Shown: one piece after another, positions 32,525 through 43,930 of the stretch
Numbering within the stretch: the first letter of the stretch is position 1
How the letters are laid out: every line of letters begins with the position of its first letter
Source: Dichetophora obliterata
Lineage: Eukaryota; Arthropoda; Insecta; Diptera; Sciomyzidae
Assembly: GCA_963920525.1 (NCBI GenBank)
Contig: OY986436.1
Span: 179,942,361-180,006,360, forward strand
Reading direction: 5' to 3'
DNA length: 64,000 nucleotides
The notes under the pieces: model-generated
Database searches by the model: none
Seen by the model: only the letters and a program-made list of their open reading frames with translations
Told to the model about the DNA's origin: nothing
Program-made: the position numbers and the translations under genes

Positions 32525-35037
32525 TGTAATGGCGCTTGTCGCAAAAATTTATTGTTTCCGTATATAAAATTATTTTATTAATGCACAAGCACTTGTTAAG
32601 ATACTTCCGTCTGTTGTGCCATCTATTTGTCAAAAAAATATATAACTCAGTATAAAGCTCATTGCTACATACGTATATTTACTTCCAAACTTTATCAATT
32701 CTCTTTTCAACGGAAATAGTCGGCCATTGCCACAACTTTTGGTACATGTGCCTTCTGGCTCATCAAAATAAAATTTCTCGATCTTTTCCTATCTGGCTAC
32801 GTAAGGCGAAAGATCAATTCTTCTAAAGTGCGCTACTATATTGCACTAAGTGTAAATATATTAAAGTTAATATTAATAAGTTTTTGTAACTAAATCATCG
32901 TAAATAAAATGCTAGCACAAAAATTGGAAATAAGTTGAGAATCTGCAAATTCTTCATGTAAGTGTTGATATAAATTTTCTTTATTTATATATGAGAACAA
33001 GTTCTCTTTTTGTATTGCAAACATAGAGTTGCACAAAGGTTTTCTTCTAACTTTACTTATTTCTATTAAAAAATTTTCTAGATAAACTCCGAATCAAATT
33101 TTGAAGAAGTTTATTAAAATTAACTTTTTTCTTTTGATTACTCTGATGCCAATCCAAATAAGGGTAAATAATAATTAATTAAAATTTTAATTTTTCTACA
33201 TAACTAATTAGTTTGATTATGTAGATTGGCACCTAGTTCATGGTTCATAAAAATTTCTCGCAAGATATATTTTCATATCGTTTATTTGAGACGCAATGGA
33301 CAGAAGATCGTGTCAGCTAAACGTGGAGAGCAGTAATTACTCGACAACCAACGTTATAACCTCGATGTTCTGACCACGCGTGTGAAGAAAAAAAAACTAA
33401 AAGTTAAAAAGACACTTAAACAGAAACAAAAAGTGAAATTCTCATTAAATCATTCTTATTATTAAAATTTTAGTAAAATGCTATTAAATTAAATAGAAGA
33501 AAAAAAAGCAAAAATACTTAAAGATGAAAAAAAAGGAAACGAAGTTAAAGTAAAGAATAAAAGTATAAAATTATGTGCATAAAATCGCGGTAAGAAAAAA
33601 TAAACACAGTGCAGTTTATTGCAACAAAAAGAAAACAACAAAATGTTGCTTCTAAAATCGGTATACATAGCCGATAATTAAGTGATTCAGGCTTATAGCG
33701 TGAGATTTTCAGATTTTCTTCGAATTAAATGTTTCTTAAAAAAATAACTAAAATAAAGTTTAAAAATTAAATTTAATGGATAACTTAAGGTAGAATATTT
33801 TCATAGTTTTCATTAATTTGTCGAGTGAAATAAGAAAAAAAATGAAAATCTGACAAAGTAAAATAATTTATGTCATGCAAAAAAAAAAAAAAAAAGAAAC
33901 CGAAAAGAAAAAAAAATCGCAAGTTGGTCACGATCAGGGTAATAAAGAGCGTTAGCAACATGTTGCAGTGCCAAAAATTGAGGCAGGTCAGTTCTTGCTA
34001 GCAATAAAAATTAACCAACTTAGATTCCACAGCGAACGCGAGAAAGATCTTTCGTCGTGGGAGCTGCTAAACAACAACAACAACGCAAGTAAGTCTTTGT
34101 CACTTGTATGTATGTATGTACCAATTTTAGTTTTTAATTGGATCAAGGTTTTTCGTAACTTAACTAATGGCCTTGATCTTGAACTACAACTTGCATTTTT
34201 TTTTTGTCAATTCTTTTGCATTAACCCTTTACTGGGCACAAAATAATGTAATAACCTAAAAATGAGCTGTATTATTTTGCGATTTTCTTTGTTTTTAATT
34301 AATTTAAATTATTTCTATACATTGGTACACTATTTTTAATGACATTAATAATTTTTTTTATTAATCTAATATTTTTTCTTTTCTCTAAAATTCATTGGCT
34401 TAACATAGATGTTTTTTTAAATACTTGTGTAATCTTATTGTTAGCCAACATATTATAGTTTTTCTGTAAAAAAAAAAAAAAAAAAATAATCAATGGAGTT
34501 AATTATAGAAAACTTTGTAGCCACAAACTGAACTTGTTAATTAAATAAAAAAAAAAAAATGAAATTCTAACTTAATCATATTTTGGTTTCAACGCATGGC
34601 AGCAGTAGCCTGATTTGGTTCGTGGGGTTAGAATGAAAATTCTTTTGGTAAATTATCTGACCATGGCTGGGAGGGCGGAGATTTGGTGTTGGTTCATCTT
34701 TACACCAAACGTTAATTTTTTTTAAACCCGCTTTTCGAAATGCAATGAGCTAGATTTTCTAATGTTGTCCTTTTGGTTTCTATCAGTCCTCTCTTTTTCC
34801 TGTTCCTCGAGCACGCGTAAATTAAAATAATAATTCAAAAACTAATGGGTCGAAATATCAGATAGAGGGAAGAACCCAACCCAATTGCCGACGAGCAAAG
34901 CCGTGAGTCGATGCGTGCTAACCTTCTAAGCTGAGAAAAAAAAAAAACAAAAAAAAAAAATGTCTTCATTCCAAAAGATAAAATGATCATTAAAACTAGA
35001 TAACTCATTATAGAAAAAAAAAACGTTATATGTTACA
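32525..35037 (+). repeat. 3' LTR (2513 bp)
   Basis: It has the same start (TGTAATGGCG), end (TATGTTACA) and length as the 5' LTR. A few single-base and homopolymer differences were noticed (near 33600, 34463 and 34945). Confidence 0.95.
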
Positions 35038-35467
35038 CACTCCAGTTCGACATGTCCGTAGCAATTTTTATTTTAGAGAGTCAGTCCAAAGGACAAACTA
35101 CAATTTAAATAAGCCAATAACTCGTTGCATTAATGATACAAATAAAATCTTAAATATATCTGACATCTTTAGAGCGGTCTCTCGTAAATCCTTTAAAGAT
35201 CATCTCATTCTTAGCATTATGGCACGTGATACTCAATGAGAAATACTAGTATCCACACGATAATATGGTCTTTTTTATTACATGTTCTGTTAGTAACAAA
35301 TAAATTCTAATCTATTTATTAAGATTATTTCATTTTTTAGTTTTAATTTTGTATATAATTGTAACTAAGTTATTAAATATTTGTTGTAACTATATTTTAT
35401 TTACGTAGTCTATAAGAGCCTTGTACTCTGAATGATGAATGAATGAATGAATAAATAAATAAATAAA
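35038..35467 (+). pseudogene. LINE B reverse transcriptase, last part and 3' tail
   Basis: After the LTR element the frame continues with PVRHVRSNFYFRE and ends RDTQ at 35239. The 3' UTR ends in a TGAA/TAAA simple-repeat tail at 35428-35467. It directly abuts the right half of the MITE into which LINE B inserted. Confidence 0.85.
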
Positions 35468-35505
35468 TTTAAAGTCGACTTTATTTTGAGTATTATAATG
35501 GGCCA
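35468..35505. mobile_element. Right end of the palindromic MITE split by LINE B
   Basis: AAAGTCGACTTTATTTTGAG then TATTATAATGGGCC is the reverse complement of the left end at 22581 with two or three mismatches. It begins directly after the simple-repeat tail of LINE B. Confidence 0.7.
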
Positions 35506-35628
35506 ACATCTTTATGTGAAAAACTCTAGAAATTAGATCAGGGCTAAAGTATGGCTGTTCACCTGGGTTCAAGTTTTTTTTAATATGCACCTAATTGTAA
35601 AAGTGAAGAATAAATTAGGCTTTCCAAT

Positions 35629-38455
35629 CAGGGGCGTACCGAGGCCATTTTGATTGGGGGGTACCAATATATTTTGGCCGACTGGATACCCTTAAGTCCC
35701 GACTTTTTTTTAAATACAACATAGTTGAATTGTATAAAGTTACTCATCCGTTCGCTCAATATAAATAAATCTTAAGGGGTCTTTTTCATTTGAACGGCTA
35801 AGAAAAACCCTTTGTAACTATTTTTACTAAAAACTTTTTTAATGAAAAAAAAAAAATTGTGTGCATCAAAACACATATAATTAAGTATGTTTTGAATTAT
35901 TTTTTTGGTTTGTCCTTTTATCTGCTCTCTTAAACTTTTCGCAATTTGGACATAATTTTTCGAATCCAAAAAGGTGGCAACGATTTCTCAGCTTTACAAC
36001 AGGTAACTGAAAATTTTTTTAGTTCATCTAAACGATAACACTTGAAACTATAAGATTACGTATCATCAGCCAACTAAACCACATACCTGTTTTTGGCGCC
36101 ATTTTCAAAACAAAAATTGAAAAATTACCCTTCTTATTACATTTCTAACACTCTAAAAATTCGAGTTTAAGGTTTTAATAAATGATTGTAGGTAATACTC
36201 TTAGAGATTCTACAATAATAAATATAATGCAAAAGAGTTTCAGCTCAAAAGGACTTTTTCGTTAATCTTTGGTACCGTTTTAAGAAATCCTGAAATTTTT
36301 AACCCACATATAGTAACACTTTTCAATCTTTCGATCTTTTTCAAGTGAAGAAGATTCCTTAAAGGCAGTTTTCATATCGTATTTTAATTTTTTTAATTAA
36401 TTAAAAAAAAATAGTGTTTTAAATAAAAAATACAAACTTAATTTTTAAGTATAACATTTAAATATTAATTCTTCTTTTTTTTATGGTAGCCCATTGCTGC
36501 GCAATATTATCTAAGTTAATGAGATCAACGACGTCCTTTTCCGGTGAAAGTATTAATAAGTCATTAAGACGTGAGTCACTTTGCGTGGTTCTTAAATAAT
36601 TTTTAACTAATTTTAATTTGCTGAACATTCTCTCATTTCCTGAAACAATAACACGCACTGTGCACAGCAAACGCGACATTTTGTTAACTGCAGGAAGAGA
36701 TTTTTTATTGCATTCTGAAACATTAGCTGTACCCGATAGTTTCTACGCCTTCGTATAGATCATAGAGTACTTAAAATTCCGCTTTCAATTGAAGTGAATC
36801 CAACAAACAATTTTTTGGTAACAATTTTATTGATGCAGAATTCGCTTTTGTGTCAAGTTAGTAGAAGATAGAATTGGATTAAAGAGTTCATATAGAGGCT
36901 TTATTGTTTCTAAGCAACCGCTTAATTTATCTCGCATCAGTTTATCGAAAAACAAGCTGCTTTGGCATTGTTATCATCCAAACCTTTCGGCGCAAGACGA
37001 CGGCGATGGCGAATTGAGAATTCCTTTTCAGCATCAACACTAAAAGATTTTAACAATGCAATAGCACTACTAATTAGGTTATCCGTACCTTCAGAGTCCG
37101 AATTTAGTTTTTCTAATGTTTTAAGGGTAAAATAAATAAATTTCATAGCATCTTAAATATTCAGTTCAACGGCTTCAAGAGATTCAGTCAGGAGTTTCAT
37201 TTTTACTTGCACATTTTTCATAAAAACAAGACTTATAATAAAGTCCACAGAAATGAGTTGGTTTGATAGCGAATATGCAGCATTTCGAGTCCACTTGTCA
37301 AATTTTTCAGAGCTTTGGGAAATTTCATTTAGAACATCAACAATGACATAAAGCGATGCTTTTATAATAAATGAATTTTGAATGCAGATTTAAAAATGGT
37401 GTTCTTTTTGCCATCATCTCGAGTTTAAAAGCTAAAACGGACCTTTTTTCAATAGTTTGACTAAATCCTTTAAATTCATAATTTATTTATTATAATTGTA
37501 TTTAAATTAAAATGTTAAGTCTATGACTTTAAGGATTTTACATCAGAGTTCTTGAGCTAAGAAAATTTCTTTAAATATGTTGGCCGATTTCAATCGTCAT
37601 TAAATTTTTTATTACAAATGTTGGGTTTTTCTGGATAAAAATTTCAATCTCAAAAAGTTCTATAAAAATGTATTAATTAGGTTTTAAAAAGGGGAATATG
37701 TGTGGCGACTGAGTAAACCTTTGTTCGTTTGGGCTTGTTTTATTCCACTTATTTTTTCAACTTTTTGACAAGGTATTTGTATCAGGGACTGTTACCATTA
37801 AGCTATATCCAAAAACCTTAGCATTAATCATTATTTTATGATTTTTAAGTTTTTGCTCCGATATAAAAATAGTAATCTGATTTTATCTTTTAAATCTTAA
37901 ATAAAAATCATTAATATTTTTTGGTCAAACAAAAATATCATTTTCTGTTTTTATTTTTGGTCAAGGAGACGGTTTCTGTCCAATTTTTCCATTTGGTCCG
38001 CTGCTCTCTTTAACATTACTATGCATTACTATTTCCGTACTTTTTTAACAAAATTTATACTACTTTTCTGAACTTTTTCTGCATTTTGTCACAAAGGAAT
38101 ACTGGATTCGTTTACAACAATTCAACGCTGATACGACTTAAAATGAGTTGGCCGAGTAAAGTTCGTTTAAGGTACGACTGAAACTGAGTTAGCCGAGTGA
38201 AGTTTGTTTAAGGTACGACTAAAAGTGAATTGGACGACTGAAGATAGTTTTGAATTAAAATGAAATGGCCGACTAAAGTTGGTTTTTGTTATTAAAATGA
38301 CAATAAAAGGTACGACTGGCTTTGATGTGGTCATAATTATTGTTTATAAAAATCAATTTTTTAAAATATTTTAGTAAAAAATAACAATTAGGCCGACTCT
38401 AAAAAGTAAGAAGGGTAGTCTACCCCCTAATCTCCCCCTACTAGTTACGCCCCTC
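35629..38455. mobile_element. hAT element relic, 2827 bp, 8-bp target duplication TTTCCAAT
   Basis: The left end CAGGGGCGTA and right end TTACGCCCCT-C are inverted repeats of hAT type. TTTCCAAT flanks both sides (35621-35628 and 38456-38463), an exact 8-bp duplication as expected for hAT. It holds a decayed minus-strand transposase and a degenerate tandem block of about 57-bp units at 38135-38330 (TGAGTTGGCCGAGTAAAG-type). Confidence 0.88.
36458..37450 (-). pseudogene. hAT (ZMYM1-like) transposase pseudogene
   Basis: The C-terminal frame (36679 to 36458) has GNERMFSKLKLVKNYLRT and RLNDLLILSPEKD, the hAT dimerisation region found in transposases annotated as zinc finger MYM-type protein 1-like. 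Upstream at 37146-36937 is another piece with EKEFSIRHRRRLAPKG. The frames are separated by stops and the N-terminus is not recognisable, so it is dead. Confidence 0.8.
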
Positions 38456-38463
38456 TTTCCAAT

Positions 38464-40250
38464 CTCTATAGCTACCTTGGAATGTTTTTGGAAAGACGAA
38501 CTGTTTACCCGAACGAAGTCCTCAGTTTTGAGCTTTATATTTAACATCATCATTAAGGTTTAAATACTGCTCATCTCGAAGAAGCTGCTGTTATGCATGT
38601 CAACAACTCAGGTCAAAAAAAGCTTTTGGGATCTATGAAGAGTATTATTTCCTAAAAATTAAACGTCAGCTACAAATGAAACGGCAAAGTAAAATATCGT
38701 TGATCAGCGAAATGTACATGATCTATCAGCGAAAATTACCATCCTAACATTTTTGTGTTGCGACATCTCAAGTTGATCTCAGACGCAAGTTGTAACGTTG
38801 CGAAATATTTGCGCAAAAGGATTTTGAGCTGTAAGGTGTTCTGATAGCTTACGCATGATCGAAGTCACATTCTCGATTTTCCTACAAATCGGCCAAGATT
38901 CGGGTGGCTGCTTCCGTACCATGCATATAGATTTGTGCATAAATGGGTTGTTTGCCAGGGTTACCTTTGTGACAACATAAGTAGAGCTCACTTGACTGAC
39001 TATCGAAATGAAGAGCTCGCCAATAAATACATTTTTTCCTGAGTTGTCCAAAGTCAATACGTTCTGGTCGTGCGTTTTACGTCTTCTTCAAGCTCGCGAT
39101 TCTAACATCTAAGAACGATGTATACTACGTCTTGTCCCCCCCCACCTACATTTGGGCGTACTCGTCTAGGCATTACTCTGCAGGTTTTAATTATAAATAG
39201 TATACCGTCGTTGCGAGTGCAATACCGCCGCGTATCAGCCACTTGCAACACCGCGTATATTGCAAAAAGGCCAAAATTAATTTCATTTCAATTTTTATCA
39301 TTCCTGATTGATTCATTCATTTTAATTTTTCATTAAATGCTTATTTGAGAACAAAACAAATATCTAATTTCAATAAATGTTTAATTCAGTTGAAAATCTA
39401 TTCAATAGCTTATAATAAAATCAGTTTTTCTGCACTCCTTAAAAATTTTGCTATCACCGCCTGTGTGTTTGTGCAAGTGTATCAGAAGTGGTACCGAAGA
39501 TAATCTCCTCAATTTGGATTTTTCAAATATTTTTTAACAAAATACATCGTAGCATGAAATTTGACTATTTTGTTCATATCTCCTTTATGGTTATTATTTC
39601 ATTAAAATACTTTTTAAAAACATTTTTAAGTCAATTGAGACCCATTGAATTGCTAACTCAGAAACTCAAAACTTTAGTATAACATATTTGTCAATGCTGA
39701 GGTGAGTTGTTTTGACGAAATAATAAATTTCATGCTAGGAATTAACATTTATTTAAAATATCGATATAGAAAAATGAGGTGGTCTATATCCTGGTTTTTT
39801 AAATATATACTTTAAGACAGGGTGTTGTTCAGAAATGTTGGACAAATCCAAATTGAGAAAATTACCTTCAGTACTATTTCTGAAACTCGATATATATGAG
39901 ACCTTATATTAATTTTTTTGAAAAAGTTCAAAAATTGCAGTATACATTTCTCAAAAACAATCAAAAGTTCTGTGATAGCTCGAGAGTATCTTTAGATTCG
40001 AATATCCTTCGCACAGGACACTGTGGGTAAAAATCAAGAGTGGCATCGTGTTTAGCAAAATATTGTTAGTTTAAGGCTATATTTACTTTTGCTTTAAGAC
40101 ATATGTAATTTTTCTCGCAAAAATTTTAGCATTTGAAATCGTTATTTTTTAACTATTTTTCATTAACATGAAGAGGAAGACATGTTTTTGTTTTCCTAGA
40201 ATTTTTCTTGGGAGATCTTGACAACCCTATGCAACTTTTGAGACCTCTTA
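38464..40250. other. Intron 1 sequence without a recognised gene
   Basis: A 92-codon minus-strand frame at 38779-39057 shows no family resemblance. A C-run (CCCCCCCC near 39137) and AT-rich sequence follow. I see no structure that I can support. Confidence 0.3.
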
Positions 40251-40378
40251 TGCTATGTTCACACTGAGAGCTAAATGCGCATTTAGAGCATTTACTGCAT
40301 ATATTTGTCCCTGTTACTCCTACAACGAGTAAAGGGCCGTTCGTAAATGCGCATTTAGCTCTCAGTGTGAACATAGCA
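40251..40378. mobile_element. MITE, 128 bp, target duplication TTA
   Basis: The first 36 or so bases (TGCTATGTTCACACTGAGAG...) recur as a perfect reverse complement at the end, leaving a loop of about 55 bp. TTA flanks both ends (40248-40250, 40379-40381). Confidence 0.8.
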
Positions 40379-40760
40379 TTAGAATGTGAAATTAAAAAAA
40401 CAATTATAATTCGATACGCCCTATTGTAAATATCTCAACAGTTTACATCATATAAGTGAACAAAAATCATTTTTCATTTTGGGGGTCTACTGTTTGAATA
40501 TGGTGGATCTAGGGTAATTTTGTAGTCAAAAGACCCTATATGTTTTTCATGGGGATAATTTTTTGCCAACACATAATATTACATTTCTCACTGGTTTGCA
40601 AAATATAGCTATGCTCTTTGCCACAGACAAAAATCCCGTACCACTTTTAGTTTCGACGCTTCAAGCTGATTTCTCTTAGGAGAGTTTTTTTACCTTGAAT
40701 TAAGATTTTTTTCAAAATCCTGACATGATGGAGAAATTTGGGTGATAGATTTGTGATTAA

Positions 40761-40933
40761 GGCTGTGTGCGAATTTATCTAAATGCGACCTAAACTAAAT
40801 AGTGTCGATAAGGCAGTGATTCCTAATTTAGGGAGCATTTAGGTAGCTCGAGAATTTCCTAAATTATTTAGGAAGCACTGCCTTATCGACCCAATTTAGT
40901 TTAGGTCGCATTTAGATCAATTCGCACACAGCC
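40761..40933. mobile_element. MITE, 173 bp, near-complete hairpin, target duplication TAA
   Basis: The ends GGCTGTGTGCGAATT and its complement are flanked by TAA at 40758-40760 and 40934-40936. Almost the whole element folds back (CTAAATGCGACCTAAACTAA / TTAGTTTAGGTCGCATTTAG). A second copy of exactly the same length is at 42135. Confidence 0.85.
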
Positions 40934-41439
40934 TAAGAGCCCGAAAATAATTGAAAGCATTTGTCGGTTTCGTAGTCCCGGCTTATATTCGTCAAGACTT
41001 GACGGTCAAGTCTTACCTTTGTGTATGAAAGACGCGGAGGAGGAAATTCAAAACATTTGAGAGGAGGAAATTCAAAAGACATTGACCAAGAATTGACGTC
41101 AATTCTTAACGAGTATAAACCTGAATTTTCTCACGTTTTGGCTGTTGCACTGCGTAATTATGAAAAAAAACAAAATTTTGTTTTCGAAAGTTTTAGACTG
41201 TTCATAACACTTAAAAAAAAACGAAATAGTAAGGTACTACCAATTTTTTTTTTATATTTTATTTCTGAAAGCGTGTAGAACATTCCACAGAAGACTTAAA
41301 TAACTGCAGATCTTAAAAACAAACTTCATTTTAAAGAAGTATTTTTTTTAGTAAATTTTTGAGGTTCTGCCAAAGTATATACACTTAAATAATAAATTTT
41401 AAAAATATAAAATTATCAAAAAACTCTCTATCTAAGCAT

Positions 41440-41870
41440 CTTGCTCTGGGATGTTTTTTGGAGAAATAAGCCACCTTACCGACTTATGTTATAAAAAGGT
41501 GGGCGTATTAGTCGGCCGATTTAGTTTATTTTCACACAAACTAGTTTTGTTCTCTAGGAATCCTTTTTTGGGAACTATGCTCTTTACCGATTTCGGTTAT
41601 TTGAGGGGTAGTGGCGTTATTTGGCCGATTGTTTTTTGCCCAAATAAGTTGTTGTTATGAAAAAGCTAAGTGCGAAAAGAAACATACCACCTTACCGATT
41701 TAAATTATATGAAAGGTCGTATAAGTTGGCCAATTCGGTTAATTTTCGCAACAATTAGTTGTTGAAAAAGAACTAGGTGCACAGAATTTTATTGCTCTAG
41801 GATATTTTTTGCGGAAATATACCACCTTACCGATTTCGGTTTTATGGGAGGTGGGCAATTCATTCAATTT
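41440..41870. repeat. Degenerate tandem repeat, units of about 110-135 bp
   Basis: The phrase CACCTTACCGA-TT with nearby GGTGGGCG and AGTTGTTG recurs at about 41470, 41585, 41690 and 41825. Units are strongly diverged. Confidence 0.55.
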
Positions 41871-41934
41871 GATAGCACTTTTGTGAGAATATTTTTCTTA
41901 TAAAAAAACGTATTTCCAGAAATTTTTGTGATTC

Positions 41935-42010
41935 TACGGTAACTCCACTTTATTTGTGGGCGCTCGCTATATGCGATCGTTACACTGTGCAACGCGCCGG
42001 GTTTCAATAA
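41935..42010. repeat. Short fragment resembling an H1 end
   Basis: CACTGTGCAACGCGCCGGGTTTCA resembles the AACGCGCCGGATTTCAGC motif of H1 copies at 21825 and 57530. Confidence 0.35.
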
Positions 42011-42134
42011 GTATATTATAAATGTCAAATTATTTTACTAGAAATAATAAAAATATGAAAATTCTATAAATTAAAATTTTTAGAAAAATCAAAACTAAAA
42101 TAAAACATCATAATAACACTAGATATTAAAGTAA

Positions 42135-42307
42135 GGCTGTGTGCGAATTGATCTAAATGCGACCTAAACAAAATTGTGTCGATAAGGCAGTGCTGCCTAA
42201 TTTATGAAGCATTTAGGTAGCTCGAGAATTATCTAAATTATTTAATAAGCCCTGCCTTATCGACACAACTTAGTTTAGGTCGCATTTAGATCAATTCGCA
42301 CACAGCC
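42135..42307. mobile_element. MITE, 173 bp, second copy, target duplication TAA
   Basis: Same termini and same 173-bp length as 40761-40933, flanked by TAA at 42132-42134 and 42308-42310. It lies 51 bp inside intron 1 from the exon 1 donor. Confidence 0.85.
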
Positions 42308-42358
42308 TAAAAACTTAGAATTTTTTCCATCAGAGACAACAATTCTCTACCCTCTCAC

Positions 42359-43384
42359 CTTCAGAAGCTTTGACGATCTTGAAAGTGTGAGACACGCTTT
42401 GTGGTTATTAAACGCTCGCGACGATACAAACTCCGTAATGGAGGTGTAACGCGCTAACATGCGCCGCCAGTTGACCAGCATCTGCAACGGACCCACATCG
42501 GCCGAGTCGCGCAAAATCTGCTTGCCCTCAACCAGAATGCCCTGCAATTGACGCAACCATTGCGCAAAGTACCGTTCAACCATACGTACTCGCCACATTA
42601 TCTTTGAACTCTCCTCGATCTGCCATTTGACCAGCAAAAGACCTTTGAATAGCTCATGCGATACCTCGAAAACCACACGTGTTGACACAGTCTGTTCGGA
42701 TGCCTTGAGAAAGATGTTGTACATGCTAAGGTTATGAAAGAATTTTGTCTTCTGCTCCTTTTCGGCCACGCCGAATTCGCTAACCGCCTCGAGCGATTTG
42801 GTCAGTACGGAATACATAAAAGTTTTAATCACATACAGGCACATGTCAGGTTTATCTGCCGTCCAGCAGAACATTGCCACATCATCCGATACGGTACGAT
42901 TCTCAACTGCCTTGTTGTTGTTGTTGCGATAGACCACCACCCACTTACCATTCAGTTTGACATTGTCACTGCGCAGGCAAACGGCACGTTTAACACTTGC
43001 ATACTTCTGCTTATCATTGTAACGTCCTGAACCAAGAGGATAGCCCATCATGTTGGCATAGCTAATCATGCAGGCACGCGGTCCCTTATCCTCAAACATG
43101 CCATTCAATAGTTCGACAAATGCGTTATCGTCCACGATGCCCGTTATTATTTCATCTGTTTCGATGCCGATGAGGTCAGCACAAATTTCCAGTACATAGC
43201 GATGGTTTGCGCCTAAACTGGAAAGGCGCTGTTGTCTTATCTCTCGATAGTATGCTCCTCTCTTGCGTTCGATTTCCTCGCGTTCTTGGTCAGTCACACT
43301 GAGTCGTCGACCAACCTTTTTTTGAAGGGTCTGCGAAACTCCGAAAAGCTTATTCAACTTATTCACAGTACGATCAGGATCCAT
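42359..43384 (-). CDS. Dnah5/8-like: Dynein heavy chain exon 1 (residues 1-342, N-terminal tail)
   Basis: The start codon at 43384 has A at -3 and G at +4, and an in-frame TAA lies 12 nt upstream, so this is the true start. The exon runs 1026 nt (342 codons) and ends after a lysine codon at the donor GTGAGA. The N-terminus is charged (DQEREEIERKRG) and is followed by a tail region like that of DNAH5. The late segment around VGPLQMLVNWRRML matches the DNAH5 pattern of a DVGP motif followed by W-R/K-R-L. The last residues (SSKLLK) correspond to the conserved KSKLLK of that family. The only MITE close to this donor is at 42135-42307, 51 bp away inside intron 1. Confidence 0.93.
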
Positions 43385-43479
43385 TATCGGTAATTATTTG
43401 GTATATTTATAAAAATATATATTGTTAATGCTCAAATTAAGTAAAAGATTGCTTCCGTTTTGTAGAAAATATTTTTTCC

Positions 43480-43690
43480 AATGATTAATTCACAAAAGCT
43501 GAGTCGATGGCAAAGTTCGACAAAGCAGTTCGAAAATTTAAGCAGAGTTCTGCACCTTAATTCACAAGAACTGAGTTTATAGCATATTTCGACAAAGCAG
43601 TTCATCGTTTTAGCAGAGCTCTGCACCTTAATTCACAAGAACCGAGTCTATGGCAAAGCAGTTCAAAATACAGCAGAGCTTAGCACCTTC
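43480..43690. repeat. Tandem array, about 72-bp unit, upstream of the dynein start
   Basis: AATTCACAA...CTGAGT...TTCGACAAAGCAGTTC...AGCAGAG-TCTGCACC recurs at about 43487, 43559 and 43630. It starts roughly 100 bp upstream of the dynein start codon. No TATA box or initiator could be assigned with confidence. Confidence 0.7.
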
Positions 43691-43709
43691 CATACGACTT
43701 TTGAGTTGT

Positions 43710-43930
43710 TTTGAAGTTTTTATTTTGAATCTCATATTTCTAAACAAACACTGTTTGACAAAATTGTGAATGCTAGCAAATTGTTTTGAAATTTTTGTTT
43801 TGATTCGCAAAGTTCTAAACAAACAACTTTTGACAAAAAAATTTTTTTTGGACATAATATTTTGAAATTTTTATTTTGAGTCTTGCATTCTAAACAAACA
43901 CTTTTCGACAAAATCATTTGAAAATACAAT
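43710..43930. repeat. Second tandem array, about 75-bp unit
   Basis: TCTAAACAAACA followed by C/TTTTGACAAAA recurs at about 43738, 43813 and 43889. It abuts the first array. Short frames crossing it are by-products of the repeat. Confidence 0.7.

Larger units (their letters stand above)
24140..35037 (+). mobile_element. Ulysses/Osvaldo-like Ty3-gypsy LTR retrotransposon, 10898 bp, apparently intact
   Basis: It has two 2513-bp LTRs, a tRNA-Lys-type primer site, gag, pol in the -1 frame, a polypurine tract, and a 4-bp target duplication CACT (24136-24139 and 35038-35041). There is no env. Long LTRs with a tRNA-Lys primer site recall Ulysses and Osvaldo of Drosophila. Both coding frames are open and the LTRs are nearly identical, so the insertion is recent. 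It lies inside LINE B, in intron 1 of the dynein gene and opposite to its transcription. Confidence 0.95.
5518..43384 (-). other. Dnah5/8-like: Axonemal dynein heavy chain gene, exons 1-16 (5' part; continues beyond coordinate 1)
   Basis: Sixteen exons were placed from reading frames, AG/GT borders and alignment in order to the DNAH5/DNAH8 dynein family. Summed coding length is 5660 nt with consistent phases and no stop, giving about 1886 residues of tail and linker. Axonemal outer-arm dynein heavy chains are the motors of flagellar beating, here probably in sperm. The nucleotide-binding AAA modules are not in the window. Most introns are 58-160 bp, but intron 1 (15206-42358) is 27153 bp, intron 13 (6990-10395) is 3406 bp and intron 16 exceeds 5.5 kb; all three are filled with transposons. 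The Drosophila Y-linked gene kl-3 belongs to this subfamily and also has giant repeat-rich introns. An autosomal paralogue of the same subfamily remains possible, so the exact orthologue is not claimed. Confidence 0.92.

Noticed and set aside
38779..39057. 92-codon minus-strand frame in intron 1
   Set aside because: No recognisable motif, no splice context and no relation to the dynein frame; left as non-coding.
42734..43030. Plus-strand frame opposite dynein exon 1
   Set aside because: It is the antisense shadow of a well-supported coding exon with conserved dynein residues.
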